The position numbers were made by a program, and so were the translations under genes. 64,000 nucleotides of DNA from an uncultured Succinivibrionaceae bacterium (GTDB taxonomy: Bacteria; Pseudomonadota; Gammaproteobacteria; Enterobacterales; Succinivibrionaceae): the NCBI GenBank assembly GCA_949286015.1, contig CASEBB010000001.1, positions 1 through 64,000 on the forward strand, read 5' to 3'. Below the pieces are notes generated by a model. That model made no database searches. It worked only from the letters and a program-made list of their open reading frames with translations, and was not told where the DNA came from. Of the stretch, positions 18,543 through 27,946 are shown piece after piece. How positions within the stretch are numbered: position 1 is the first letter of the stretch; every line of letters starts with the position of its first letter.

Positions 18543-20831
18543 ATGTCTACCAACGAAAGTAATGATATGGCTGTGTCTGGCGCCTCTCTGGTTGCACCAG
18601 AAGCAGAAGCTGCTGCCAAGAAAGCTACTAGTAGCGCTGCAGAGACACAGGCAGTAGAAGCGCCTGCTCCTGCTATGGCTGCTGTAGCGATGAATCCGGC
18701 AGATGCTTACGCAGAAAAAGAAAGAGTAGTGGTTGGTACCACTGCAGACGGTTATGCCATTACTGAAGATGATACTCCGGTCACTGTAAAAGAAAGTGGT
18801 GGCAGAAGAGTCTTTAGCTCTGTTCCTAACAACACCACAGTGACGCTGGGCTTGAAGCACGATTTACAAGGCTTCTTTGGTAGCGTGGCTTTTGCGAGCT
18901 TTGATGACAACGCCACCGAGGAACAGCGCCGTGACGCCGTGCGTGAGGCAAATGTGTCTCAGGGTAAGGCGGAAAAAACTGCGGTTGAAGCAGAGGTGGG
19001 AGATGCTGCCTCTAATCCGAGAGAGGTGGATACTGCCTCTGTGCCGCAACGAGAGCTTACTGTGAGAGAAATGCTTGCTGCTAAAGCTAAGGCTGCCGCA
19101 CAAGCTAGAGAGCAAGCAGAACGTAGCGCTGCTGCAGCTAGTGCGCGCGAAGAAGCTGCTGCTGCTGCTACGTCAACTGCGCAAGTGGCAGAGACCAGTG
19201 CACCTGTAGGTGCAAGCGAGCCGCTGTCTGTAGCTACCAGCTATTACTTTGGTGAGTCTGTACCAGCATCAGTAGCTGCTGACAACGCCGACGCAGCAGA
19301 TGATGCTGGGGAGCATGATTATGAGGACACTGCTGCTGATGCGGACGATGAGGAAGAGTACGCGGCTCCGCCTTTAGAGGTATTTGCGGCAGCGACGCAA
19401 TCCCCTGCCGCTACAGCGACAGCGCAAGACCCAGTTGCTTCAGCACCAGCTGCAGCTCCAGCAGCGCCAGTGCCAGTGCCAGAGGACAACACCCCATCCT
19501 ATAGCAGCGCGGTCTCTGTCTACGTGCCTTACCCTCAAGATGATGCGGCAGAGGTTGCAGCGTATTCGTCATACGATCGTGATTACGATATTTATGATGA
19601 CGATGAGAACGCCCCCGCTGAGGAAGATGCTCCACCGCTCTATGCTTTTGGTGGTGCTGCTCCGTATGAACCAAGTGGCGCGGTGGTAGAGTCTAGCGCC
19701 GCTGCTGTTGCCGCTGACAGCTATCAGAGAGCTAAGCCTAAGGTCAAACCGCAAAAGACCACGCTGAGCTTAGGCTTGCGTCGTGACTTACATGGCTTCT
19801 TTGGCAATGTGTCTTTAGAGCACAAGGCCGATGAAAGCTATGACCTTATGGAGAGCACAACCCGCTTTGAAAAGAGCAGGCTAGCCTCACGTGAGGCCCG
19901 AGCGCAGGCTAAAGCCGAGGCGCAAAAAGTAGCGCAGGCTGAGGCACGGCAAAAGCTCTTACAGAGCATTCAACAGGGCCAAGATGCTCGTGAGCAAGAT
20001 GCGGTACACAACATTGTTGATCACAATCCGGTCAACGAGGTGACACGTCCTGACTATAGTGAGGATGAGGTCAATGATCTTACCGACATCTACTCGATTA
20101 CGCTGCCAGACAACTGGCATGATGCTGAGGAGTGGTCACCGAAAAATGAAAGGGGGCGTGGACGGCGCCCGCTGTTTCGTCCGATGAGTGACGGCTTTGA
20201 TAAGCTGCCGATTGAGGTACGCGAGCGCTCGCTGAAGGCTGCTTTTGAGTACATCTGCACGAGGTACGCTGCCTTAAAAAAAGCTAAAAGCCTCGAACCA
20301 TTATTAGCGCGTACTCCGCAAAAAAGTGTTCGAGGCTTAATTCGCATGGCGGCGGTGGATGAACTGCGGATGCGCTACCCAACCAGCTTTGTCATGGTGT
20401 TCTTTGACGAGCTCAAGGTGTCTCCTTCGACCTATCAGCGGTACAAAGAGGGCACGCTGCGCATCTTTGTGGAGCGTCCTAAGACCAAGCCACGTCCCGT
20501 GGATCGCTTTGACCTGCCTTTAAATAATGAGCCAGTAGCGCCTGTGACAGCATTGCTGTTGCGTCTGATCTCCGAGTTTGAGAACAAGCTGACACTGCGT
20601 CATTTGCAGATTAAGCTCAAGCGCGCTGGTTTTTACCTGAGCCAGGATAAGATCAAACAACTCATAGCGATCAACCAAGATAGGCTGCAGCGTTTTTCGT
20701 ACTTCCAATCACGCACCAAGCGACATGAGGCTGATAGCAATGACATTGCGGTCTTGGCGGAGCGTCAGCAGAAGCGCCGCAGCCGTGCCAAGAGCACCAA
20801 GAAGGCTGCTGCCGCAGCGGCTGAAGACTAA
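18543..20831 (+). CDS. Large unknown protein with duplicated motif and basic C-terminal domain
   Basis: 762 residues; family not recognised. The ATG at 18543 is preceded by GAGAGG. Two copies of a motif, TVTLGLKHDLQGFFGSV at ~99-115 and TLSLGLRRDLHGFFGNV at ~407-423, are separated by ~290 residues of Ala/Asp/Glu/Tyr-rich disorder. The C-terminal ~250 residues look folded. They include two helical segments that could be helix-turn-helix units (MAAVDELRMRYPTSF and TLRHLQIKLKRAGFYLSQ) and end in a Lys/Arg/Ala tail. The arrangement suggests a scaffold that binds nucleic acid; this is inference only. Confidence 0.7.
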   Translation: MSTNESNDMAVSGASLVAPEAEAAAKKATSSAAETQAVEAPAPAMAAVAMNPADAYAEKERVVVGTTADGYAITEDDTPVTVKESGGRRVFSSVPNNTTVTLGLKHDLQGFFGSVAFASFDDNATEEQRRDAVREANVSQGKAEKTAVEAEVGDAASNPREVDTASVPQRELTVREMLAAKAKAAAQAREQAERSAAAASAREEAAAAATSTAQVAETSAPVGASEPLSVATSYYFGESVPASVAADNADAADDAGEHDYEDTAADADDEEEYAAPPLEVFAAATQSPAATATAQDPVASAPAAAPAAPVPVPEDNTPSYSSAVSVYVPYPQDDAAEVAAYSSYDRDYDIYDDDENAPAEEDAPPLYAFGGAAPYEPSGAVVESSAAAVAADSYQRAKPKVKPQKTTLSLGLRRDLHGFFGNVSLEHKADESYDLMESTTRFEKSRLASREARAQAKAEAQKVAQAEARQKLLQSIQQGQDAREQDAVHNIVDHNPVNEVTRPDYSEDEVNDLTDIYSITLPDNWHDAEEWSPKNERGRGRRPLFRPMSDGFDKLPIEVRERSLKAAFEYICTRYAALKKAKSLEPLLARTPQKSVRGLIRMAAVDELRMRYPTSFVMVFFDELKVSPSTYQRYKEGTLRIFVERPKTKPRPVDRFDLPLNNEPVAPVTALLLRLISEFENKLTLRHLQIKLKRAGFYLSQDKIKQLIAINQDRLQRFSYFQSRTKRHEADSNDIAVLAERQQKRRSRAKSTKKAAAAAAED

Positions 20832-21128
20832 GAGCCTTAGGGGCTACTCTGCTCTAAGTAGGCTCAAAGAGGGGGGCATGATGAAGGGCACAAGCGTGGT
20901 GGCGGCGGTGCTGTGGCATAGCCGCTGGCGTCTGTCTTGAGTAGACAGTGATGAGCAGACAAAGGGGAAGAGAGGCGGGCAGAGTATAGTGTGGCTCGAG
21001 AGAGAGGGTGAGAGGATAGGGCTAACGTGGCGTTATTGAGAGTGGCGGGGAGTGCAACGCCGCAGTGACCATCTGAGATGGCAAAGCACCTGAAGTGGTA
21101 GTCACTGCGTGCAGCGTGCTGCTACAGC

Positions 21129-23183
21129 CTAAAGTAAAGTGGCCTGAGGCTTAGCCGCACTGCGCGTTTGTGATAACTGCGAGTTTGGACGATTAGGATT
21201 GGCAGAGCCAATCTGGCTGTTTACAGGCGTGCGCATTAAGCCATCACCTCTGAAGTTAAACGTCCATGGGGCTAAGTAGGAGAAGTCGCCACTGTGACGC
21301 ATCGATCCCTCTAAGTTGGTGGCGTCAGAGTTAGTGTTGACGTCAATGACAAACTGCCCCTGATCGTAACCCACCACCTGCACATCACCGTCAAAGCCGT
21401 AGGTGACAAAGGCGTTTCGTACCTTTTTAATGTCCTCTAACGAGCGGACATTGCCAATACGTAAGCGGACAAAGCCCTCGCCTGGGCCTAAGAGGTCGAT
21501 ATCCGCACTGTTCACACGAATCTGCGCGGTTTGCGTCTCTTGGGTTAAGGTCTCTTGGAAGGTCATTAAGGCACGAGCAATATCACCAGCACCTAAGGAG
21601 GCCACCTCATCCATTAAGCCCGATAAGGCTGACGAAGCGATGGCAATGCCGTCCTTGTTATAGAGGTTCCACTTTAAGGTGACGCCACTCTCGTTTGGTA
21701 CTGAGCTAATGGCCGCAGCGACAAAGTAGTCCGCACCATAGCGCTTGCTCGCCTGCATGAGCACTTGGTCTTGGTGGTCTAAAACGGTGTTGACGTTAAC
21801 CTGTTGCATGTCCTCAAGATCGAGGATAGGGAACATTAAGCGGTATTTGTAATCAGGAGCAGCTTGCAGGATGGCTTGGGCAAAGGTACTTAAGTTTTGA
21901 CCACTGACAAGGCTTAAGTCTGTGTCGCTCTGCGTGCCATCGAGGCCCACCATCCACACAAGGACAGGATTTGATAAGCCGTCCCATGAGGTGATACCAC
22001 CTTGCTTTAAGATGTTCTCCGCCATTGGCAGGCTAAAGCGCAGGACTAAATTGCCATCAGCATCTGAGCTCAGCGAGCGAATAGACGGGGCAATCTGATC
22101 TAAGGTGAAGTCACTGGTAGAGGAGCCTAAGGTGATGCCGCTCTCTAAGCTCTTAAAGGCCTCTTTAATGGCGTCATCAAAGGAACCTAAGACCGTAACC
22201 GAGACCTCTTGGGTATTGGCTAAGTCAGGATCGTTAGGGTCGGTGGTAGGAGTAAGTGGCTGGCCATCAGGGCCTACCGCGACGGTAGCACCACCTACAG
22301 TGGTGGTTTGGTTAGTAAAGGAGAAGCTTGGCTGGTCAGCAGAAGGAGCCACGTTGTCTGGGGAAAAAGCACCACGGGCGTAGGCGTCATTGCCAGCAGG
22401 GTAGAGCTGGTCAGTGACGTATTGCTGATTTTGGATCTCCTCGGCCGATGGCATTGGGGTATTGAGCTGATCCTCAATGATGTAAGGAGCAGTTGGGGCT
22501 GTGGCCGTAGCCGTAGCTGTAGCCACAGCAGGAGCCGTCGTCTGTGCCGGAGCTGCAGTAGTGGTAGTAGGGGCCAGAGTCTGACCCTGCCCCTGACCAT
22601 AAGTAGTAGGTGTGGCAGTAGTAGCTGCAGGAGCCGTGGTAGTGGTAGTGGTAGTGGTGGTCTGTGTAGTCACCGCTGTGGTGCTGGAGGCTGGCTCAGC
22701 TACAGAGATCTCATAGGCTGGGGCTTCCGTTTGTGGCAGAGGCGCGCGCATCATTGGCTGCTGGCGTGGATGTGGGTAAGCCGACTGTGCTGGCGCTGCT
22801 TGTGGGGCGGGCGCTGTAGCAGTCGTGTTTACCTGCGCTGGCGCTGCATACTGGGGCTGTGCTTGAGCTTGCGTTTGAGCCTGCACTTGCACCTGTGGCG
22901 CGGTCATTTGCGCTAAAGATCCCTGTGGTGCTGGCTGGGCAGCAGCTGGCGTCGCTGTAGTAGCGGCAGGTGCCGTGGTAGCTGCAGGAGCAGGGGCGGG
23001 CGCTGCTACCGGCTGGGCAAATTCCACCGTGTAGTTTGGCTGCGCGCCATTAATGGTGATATTGCTGGCACCCTGTGCAGACTGGGATGCTGGTACAGGT
23101 GTCGGGGCAGCCTCAGCAGCAGCGGTAGAGCCAATTACTACCAAAAGCGATGTCGTAAGGAGCGAAAACTTGGTTGTCTTCAT
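21129..23183 (-). CDS. DUF2066-like exported protein
   Basis: 684 residues. The start chosen is MKTTKFSLLTTSLLVVIG, four residues inside the longest frame, giving a signal peptide of about 23-26 residues ending near AAAEA. Residues ~30-250 are Ala/Gln/Thr/Pro-rich low complexity. The C-terminal ~400 residues (with NPVLVWMVG, YGADYFVAAAIS and RLRIGNVRSLEDIKKV) resemble DUF2066 proteins, which in other gammaproteobacteria also sit next to purM in the opposite orientation. The function of the family is unknown; an envelope location is likely. Confidence 0.72.
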   Translation of the reverse strand: MKTTKFSLLTTSLLVVIGSTAAAEAAPTPVPASQSAQGASNITINGAQPNYTVEFAQPVAAPAPAPAATTAPAATTATPAAAQPAPQGSLAQMTAPQVQVQAQTQAQAQPQYAAPAQVNTTATAPAPQAAPAQSAYPHPRQQPMMRAPLPQTEAPAYEISVAEPASSTTAVTTQTTTTTTTTTAPAATTATPTTYGQGQGQTLAPTTTTAAPAQTTAPAVATATATATAPTAPYIIEDQLNTPMPSAEEIQNQQYVTDQLYPAGNDAYARGAFSPDNVAPSADQPSFSFTNQTTTVGGATVAVGPDGQPLTPTTDPNDPDLANTQEVSVTVLGSFDDAIKEAFKSLESGITLGSSTSDFTLDQIAPSIRSLSSDADGNLVLRFSLPMAENILKQGGITSWDGLSNPVLVWMVGLDGTQSDTDLSLVSGQNLSTFAQAILQAAPDYKYRLMFPILDLEDMQQVNVNTVLDHQDQVLMQASKRYGADYFVAAAISSVPNESGVTLKWNLYNKDGIAIASSALSGLMDEVASLGAGDIARALMTFQETLTQETQTAQIRVNSADIDLLGPGEGFVRLRIGNVRSLEDIKKVRNAFVTYGFDGDVQVVGYDQGQFVIDVNTNSDATNLEGSMRHSGDFSYLAPWTFNFRGDGLMRTPVNSQIGSANPNRPNSQLSQTRSAAKPQATLL

Positions 23184-23421
23184 GACACAGTCCAACGGTA
23201 AGAAAACACAGGTGTTTGGTGGGGACGCTGCAGAAAAATCAGGCGCTTTTTACCACAGACACATTTTGACAATCATAACACAGCCGCCGCGCTTACGCGG
23301 CAGGCGTGCAGGGGCAGGGCGCCGAGCTATTAGTGCAAGGCAGCATAGATGGGGACAGGAAGCAGGAGCTATGTTTGCGGGGTAGGGAGAGTGATAAATA
23401 TGCGCTTACATCAGTGTCATG

Positions 23422-23427
23422 TATAAT
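23422..23427 (+). promoter_or_regulatory. Probable purM -10 box
   Basis: A perfect TATAAT lies 38 bases before the purM ATG. The -35 region is weak. No good PurR operator is visible. Confidence 0.5.
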
Positions 23428-23465
23428 AGGGGCCTAATTTGGCTCATCATGTTGAGAGGCAGTTA

Positions 23466-24518
23466 ATGGCTACCAATTTGACCTACAAAGACGCCGGTGT
23501 TGATATCGATGCAGGCGAGGAATTAGTCGAGAGAATCAAGGCTCCGGTAAAGCGCACCCAACGTCCAGAAGTGATTGGCGGTTTAGGTGGCTTTGGTGCT
23601 TTAACTCGCATTCCACAGGGGTATAAGGAGCCAGTACTGGTTTCTGGTACTGATGGTGTAGGCACTAAGCTGCGCCTTGCGATTGATTTAGCGCGTCACG
23701 GCACTGTGGGGCAGGATCTGGTAGCAATGTGCGTCAATGACCTCATTGTGCAAGGTGCCGAGCCACTGTTCTTCTTAGACTACTATGCCACGGGCAAGCT
23801 TAATGTGGATGTGGCCACTGATGTGGTGACGGGCATTGCTCAGGGTTGCGAGATGGCAGGTTGCGCCTTAGTTGGTGGTGAGACCGCCGAGATGCCTGGC
23901 ATGTATGAGGTCGGTGACTACGACTTAGCTGGCTTTAGCGTGGGTGTGGTTGAGGCTTCTCAGATTATCGACGGTGGCAAGGTTAAGGCTGGTGACACCT
24001 TAGTGGCGTTAGCCTCTAGCGGCCCACACTCCAATGGCTATTCTTTAATCCGCCACATCTTAAAGTTAGCTGACGTCAAGCCAAATGAAGACAAGCTGCC
24101 ATCAGGCAAGACTGTCGCTGATGCGGTGATGGAGCCAACCCGCATTTATGTCAAGCCAATTCTGGCTTTATTAAAGATGGTGGATGTGCACGCCATTGCC
24201 CACATCACGGGTGGTGGTTTCTGGGAGAACATTCCACGCGTCTTACCTGAGGACAATGTGGCGGTGGTTGATGCTGCTACTTGGCAGTGGCCAGAGATCT
24301 TTACCTTCTTACAGCAGAAGGGTGGTGTCTCGACTTACGAGATGTATCGCACCTTTAACTGCGGTGTGGGCATGCTGGTAGTGGTTGATGCCGCTGATGC
24401 GCAGAAGACTGTGGACGTCTTAAATGCGCAGGGTGAGAAGGCATGGATTGCCGGTCACATTGCTGCTAAGAGCAGTGATGACGAGAAGCAAGTGCAGATT
24501 CTCAACATGCAGCCATAG
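23466..24518 (+). CDS. purM: Phosphoribosylformylglycinamidine cyclo-ligase (AIR synthetase)
   Basis: 350 residues, normal length. It makes aminoimidazole ribotide from FGAM with ATP, step five of purine synthesis. Family sequences are clear: [42 protein letters not shown] and [10 protein letters not shown]. The ATG at 23466 follows GAGAGG. purN, which usually follows purM, is not here; a terminator comes directly after. Confidence 0.97.
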   Translation: MATNLTYKDAGVDIDAGEELVERIKAPVKRTQRPEVIGGLGGFGALTRIPQGYKEPVLVSGTDGVGTKLRLAIDLARHGTVGQDLVAMCVNDLIVQGAEPLFFLDYYATGKLNVDVATDVVTGIAQGCEMAGCALVGGETAEMPGMYEVGDYDLAGFSVGVVEASQIIDGGKVKAGDTLVALASSGPHSNGYSLIRHILKLADVKPNEDKLPSGKTVADAVMEPTRIYVKPILALLKMVDVHAIAHITGGGFWENIPRVLPEDNVAVVDAATWQWPEIFTFLQQKGGVSTYEMYRTFNCGVGMLVVVDAADAQKTVDVLNAQGEKAWIAGHIAAKSSDDEKQVQILNMQP

Positions 24519-24550
24519 TCTGTAGTTTTCTCTACAGTCACTAAGCACAG

Positions 24551-24589
24551 GCGCTCTTATCTTGCGGGGTAAGGGCGCTTTTGTTTTTT
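24551..24589 (+). terminator. Terminator of purM
   Basis: An 11-bp stem (24551-24561 with 24568-24578, including two G-U pairs) is followed by TTTTGTTTTTT. Confidence 0.9.
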
Positions 24590-24939
24590 GGGTAGCAGTA
24601 AGGTCTATAAGGGCCTCGGCTGTGAGGCGGTAGCAGCTTGTACGTTTTATTCAGGAGCAGCCAATAGGTCTTTGAGCTTCCTGAGAGGTGTTAGAGGTGA
24701 GGAGCGGGCTTACTTTGGCGTGATGTCAGGAGTGACGTTGGCACAACTAATCTTAAAATATCTTTGCTCTAAGTGTAGAGAGAGGATTGAGAGAGAGGCG
24801 CCTGCCTGTGCCTAATCTCATGGTGCAAGCAGAGGCAAAGATACCCTCCTGAGAGGTGGTAAGACTGCTACAGAGGCGTACTCTACAGTAACGTCAGCAG
24901 AGGTGTCTTAGCAGCCAGCACCCAAAGCCTGCGCTAAGC
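24590..24939. other. Gene-free stretch after purM
   Basis: Apart from the purM terminator just before it I see nothing convincing here. It should carry the promoter of the following unknown membrane-protein gene. Confidence 0.4.
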
Positions 24940-25980
24940 TTGCGGCGCTATACTCTAACTGCTCGTTATGGTCAGCCCTGCTTTTGGGGCGAGGAGTGTT
25001 TTCTGAAGACGATATTGCAGCAAGCCCGCTCGGCTCTGACACGCAGTAAGGACACGGCGGCAGAAAAAGAGGCGTCATCCCCAGATAGCGCCAAGCAGCA
25101 GAGTGCTGTAGCGGCAGCCACGTCAAGTGCTGGCAGTGCGCAGCAAGCCACAGCGCGCCTCAATGCGCTGTTTGGTACGGCTGACAGTGCTGCGCTGCAA
25201 GCGCAAACACCTGAGCAGACGCAGGCCATGCCGGTTGAGTTGTCGCCACAAACGACGGCAGAGTTCGCTGCGTCCTCGAAGCTTAGTGAGAGTGCTGCGC
25301 AAAACGTGAGAGCAACGGCAGATAAGACTGAGCAGGCTACAGTCTCGGTTTGCGCTGACGCTACAATCCCTGAGGGCAAAACAGCTACAGAGAGTGCTGC
25401 TGAACCTCAGGAGATCACGGCTGCTGTTGCTACTGCTGACACTGCTCCTGATACCTCGGAGACAGTCACTACAACCACCTCCCCACAGTTCTACCCAGTG
25501 GTGGTCAGCACGCCAGCTGAACTGGCGGCTGCACATAAAGCTGGTGCTAAAAAGATCCTTGTGAAAGGCGAGCTCGCCTCAAAGCTAGAAACGGCCTTTG
25601 GTGGCTTACGCTCCTTAAGCAGTGCGTCATTGAATGCCTTAGCGCTGGTGCTCAGTGGTGCAGCTCTATTGGCGCCGTTTACTGGTGGCGTTTCCTTAGG
25701 AGCTGCCGGTACCGTAATGGGCACCTTAGGAGCAGCGCTTACAGCTACAGCGATTGCAGCGATTTCTGCGATTGGGCTGTCGCTGGTGGTGGCAGTCTTT
25801 AAGGGCTACGACGAGATTAAGCTGGCAGGTGGTGGCGTGGAGTTACGCCTTAAAAAGCATGTACCCAAGGCGGAAAAGCAGGCTACGGAGACGGACTCGG
25901 CTACTGCTGCTACTGTGGCTGATGCTGAGGTTAAAGCTGATGCCGAAGCTGATGTTAAAGCTAAGGATAAGGCTCACTAG
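24940..25980 (+). CDS. Unknown protein with disordered N-half and two hydrophobic segments
   Basis: Up to 346 residues; family not recognised. The N-terminal ~185 residues are Ala/Thr/Ser/Glu/Gln-rich. A conserved-looking core follows, with PVVVSTPAELAAAHKAGAKKILVKGELASKL, then two hydrophobic, Gly/Ala-rich segments (~225-250 and ~258-288) and a polar segment with GYDEIKLAGGG. The tail is an Ala/Asp/Lys repeat. The first start (TTG at 24940) has no good ribosome binding site. GAGGAG around 24991 points to a start a few codons further in, possibly at a non-ATG codon, so the start is uncertain. Confidence 0.6.
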   Translation: MRRYTLTARYGQPCFWGEECFLKTILQQARSALTRSKDTAAEKEASSPDSAKQQSAVAAATSSAGSAQQATARLNALFGTADSAALQAQTPEQTQAMPVELSPQTTAEFAASSKLSESAAQNVRATADKTEQATVSVCADATIPEGKTATESAAEPQEITAAVATADTAPDTSETVTTTTSPQFYPVVVSTPAELAAAHKAGAKKILVKGELASKLETAFGGLRSLSSASLNALALVLSGAALLAPFTGGVSLGAAGTVMGTLGAALTATAIAAISAIGLSLVVAVFKGYDEIKLAGGGVELRLKKHVPKAEKQATETDSATAATVADAEVKADAEADVKAKDKAH

Positions 25981-26174
25981 TCTAAACCGTCAGCAGCAAA
26001 GCCGTAAGGGCACTGCGCACCGTGCAAGTGGCAACACAAGAACCCTGAGTAGAACCTTAAGCACAGCTATGCGCTAGGCGCAGCAAGCAAAGACTCTTTG
26101 GGTAAGATCTGCGGATGCAAGAGGATAAGCTGGAAGCTGAAAGGACGGGAAAAGCGGGCAGGGAAAAGAATAGG

Positions 26175-26198
26175 GAAGAAGAAGAAGAAGAAGAAGAA
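26175..26198. repeat. (GAA)8 microsatellite
   Basis: Eight uninterrupted GAA triplets lie between two convergent genes. Open frames across it on the minus strand are Ser or Phe homopolymer artefacts. Confidence 0.9.
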
Positions 26199-26250
26199 GC
26201 GGAAGAGCGCGCCTGCACAGAGCAAAGCTTGGCGGCGCGCGTGAGCAACA

Positions 26251-26268
26251 GGGCGGTTTGCACCGCCC
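26251..26268 (-). terminator. Hairpin after the solute-binding protein gene
   Basis: A 7-bp GC stem (GGGCGGT with ACCGCCC) lies about 15 bases past the stop codon of the minus-strand gene. The U-tract is poor, so this may be a pause or stability element. Confidence 0.5.
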
Positions 26269-26282
26269 CGCAAAAGACAAGA

Positions 26283-27554
26283 CTATAAGCCTACTTGCAT
26301 CTCAGCATTGGTCTGAGTGTCTTGTAAGACCTCGTCGATGTCCTCACCTGCTAAGACGCGTTGCAGCGCCTCAGAAACCACGCTCTCAATAGCGTAGGTG
26401 TGTGGGCCATAGTTTAAGGCTGGAATCTGCGTGTTCCAACGGGCAAAGTCAGCGTAGATCTTTTGGTCGCCAAAGAACGCATTAGCCACGTTGTAGTTGG
26501 AGATCTTGGTGGTGTCCTTTAAGGAGTTAACCAGAGAGATCTTGGTGACCAGCTCGTTTAACAGCTGCTCGTCGGTAGCAAAAGTCTCATTTAAGAAGTC
26601 GACCGCGACGTCAGCATTCTTCGAGTAGTTGTTGACGTACCACTGCGAGCCACCTAAGTTCGAGTAGTGGGTGCTCTCCTTGACCGTAGAGAGCTTTGGA
26701 ATAGGGGCAATACGCCAATTGCCGCTGTTCTCGGTGTTTGCTTCCACCGATGGGGTAACCCAGCAGCCTTGCACCACAGTTGCGACCAGACCTTGCTGGA
26801 AGCTAGCGAGCATCTGCGTCCAGCCATTGTAGTAGGTCACTAAGTCCTCATCCTGCATCTTCTTTAAGATCAGCATGGCCTCTTTTAAGGCTGGGTTGCC
26901 AGCAATGGTCACCTTGGTGGCATCGTTGTTGGTGTACCACATGCCCGCAGACTGCATCATGACACGGATGATACCTAAGTCGCTTGGGTCATAACCAAAG
27001 AGGTAAACACCAGTGGTCTCTTTGACCTTTTTGCCCATCTCGATGAACTGATCCCAAGTGATGTCTTGGAAGTCATCTAAGGTGTAACCGGCCTTTTCAA
27101 ATAAATCCTTACGCAGGAAGGTGGCAGTAACGCCAGAGTCAAAAGGCACACCGTAGACCTTACCAGAGGTATCAGAGGAGGCCTTGACCTTGTAATCGAC
27201 GAAGCGCGAGGTATCGATGGTGGAGCCGATTTCCTTTAAGAAATCAGGGTAGCCGATGAGGAAGTTTTGGATGCGGTTGTCTTCGATGAGTACCACATCT
27301 GGCAGGGAGCGCACATTATTGGCGCCTAAAGCTGCATTTAAGCGTTGTACGATATCGGCTTGAGCGATGGACTCGACTTTAACAGTCACACCAGGGTGGC
27401 GAGCTTGATAGCGCTGCGCAGCCATTTTGGCGGCAGGCACATTGAAGTGGTCATCCCAGCACCAGACTTTCAGTTCGGTTTCAGCGGAGGCAGCGGCGGA
27501 GCCGAATAACAGCGCACTGCCAACTAAGGCAGCTAAAGTAGCTTTAAGCTTCAA
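26283..27554 (-). CDS. ABC transporter solute-binding protein, family 1 (sugar type)
   Basis: 423 residues. A signal peptide (1-25, ending ASA) precedes a mature protein typical of extracellular solute-binding family 1: LKVWCWDDHFNVPAAK, GVPFDSGVTATFLRKDLFEKAGY and GGSQWYVNNYSKNADVA. It binds a sugar or similar solute in the periplasm for an ABC importer. The start is a TTG preceded by AGAGGG. No permease or ATPase genes are adjacent, so it is an orphan that must work with components elsewhere. A LacI-type operator lies about 350 bases upstream and could control it. Confidence 0.93.
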   Translation of the reverse strand: MKLKATLAALVGSALLFGSAAASAETELKVWCWDDHFNVPAAKMAAQRYQARHPGVTVKVESIAQADIVQRLNAALGANNVRSLPDVVLIEDNRIQNFLIGYPDFLKEIGSTIDTSRFVDYKVKASSDTSGKVYGVPFDSGVTATFLRKDLFEKAGYTLDDFQDITWDQFIEMGKKVKETTGVYLFGYDPSDLGIIRVMMQSAGMWYTNNDATKVTIAGNPALKEAMLILKKMQDEDLVTYYNGWTQMLASFQQGLVATVVQGCWVTPSVEANTENSGNWRIAPIPKLSTVKESTHYSNLGGSQWYVNNYSKNADVAVDFLNETFATDEQLLNELVTKISLVNSLKDTTKISNYNVANAFFGDQKIYADFARWNTQIPALNYGPHTYAIESVVSEALQRVLAGEDIDEVLQDTQTNAEMQVGL

Positions 27555-27946
27555 TTGTCGATCCCTCTATATTGGCCACGATCGCGCCATAAAGGAGTCA
27601 GAGCCTCTTTAACATGGGGCGGCAAGCGCGTTATTGGCCAGAGCCAAGAGCTAAGCAAGCTACTAGTGCCTATACCTACAGGAAATAGGGCGCGGACAAG
27701 TAGGTGCAGCTCTCGTTATTTATGGTTTAAAGCAGCGCAGTGCAGCAGAGCAAAGCAAGCACAGCTGCGACGATCATGGGGGCAGAAGCAAGGAATATTC
27801 TCACTTTGCTTGCTCATCTTAACAAAAGCAAGAGCCTAATCCGCACGAAGATAGAGAATTGCGACAATGGTTGCATTTTGCCAAGTGCGACGGCAGAGCG
27901 TGGTGCAAACGTTTACATTTGCACCAATAAAGCGGGGCGGAGTCTG
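27555..27946. other. Upstream region of the solute-binding protein gene
   Basis: No gene is seen. The LacI-family operator at 27904-27917 is the main recognisable element. I cannot place a convincing promoter between it and the TTG start. Confidence 0.5.
27904..27917. promoter_or_regulatory. LacI-family operator
   Basis: TGCAAACGTTTACA fits the LacI/GalR-family consensus TGNAANCGNTTNCA at every fixed position. It lies inside a wider inverted repeat (GGTGCAAA at 27902-27909, TTTGCACC at 27918-27925). It lies upstream of the sugar-binding protein gene and just past the stop of the neighbouring gene, so sugar-responsive repression is a reasonable inference. Confidence 0.65.

Larger units (their letters stand above)
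25981..26282. other. Convergent intergenic region
   Basis: No gene is seen. It contains the (GAA)8 microsatellite and, near the right end, a GC-rich hairpin downstream of the solute-binding protein gene. Confidence 0.5.

Noticed and set aside
26057-26280. Three overlapping 68-residue frames across the GAA tract
   Set aside because: They are homopolymer artefacts of the microsatellite in different frames.
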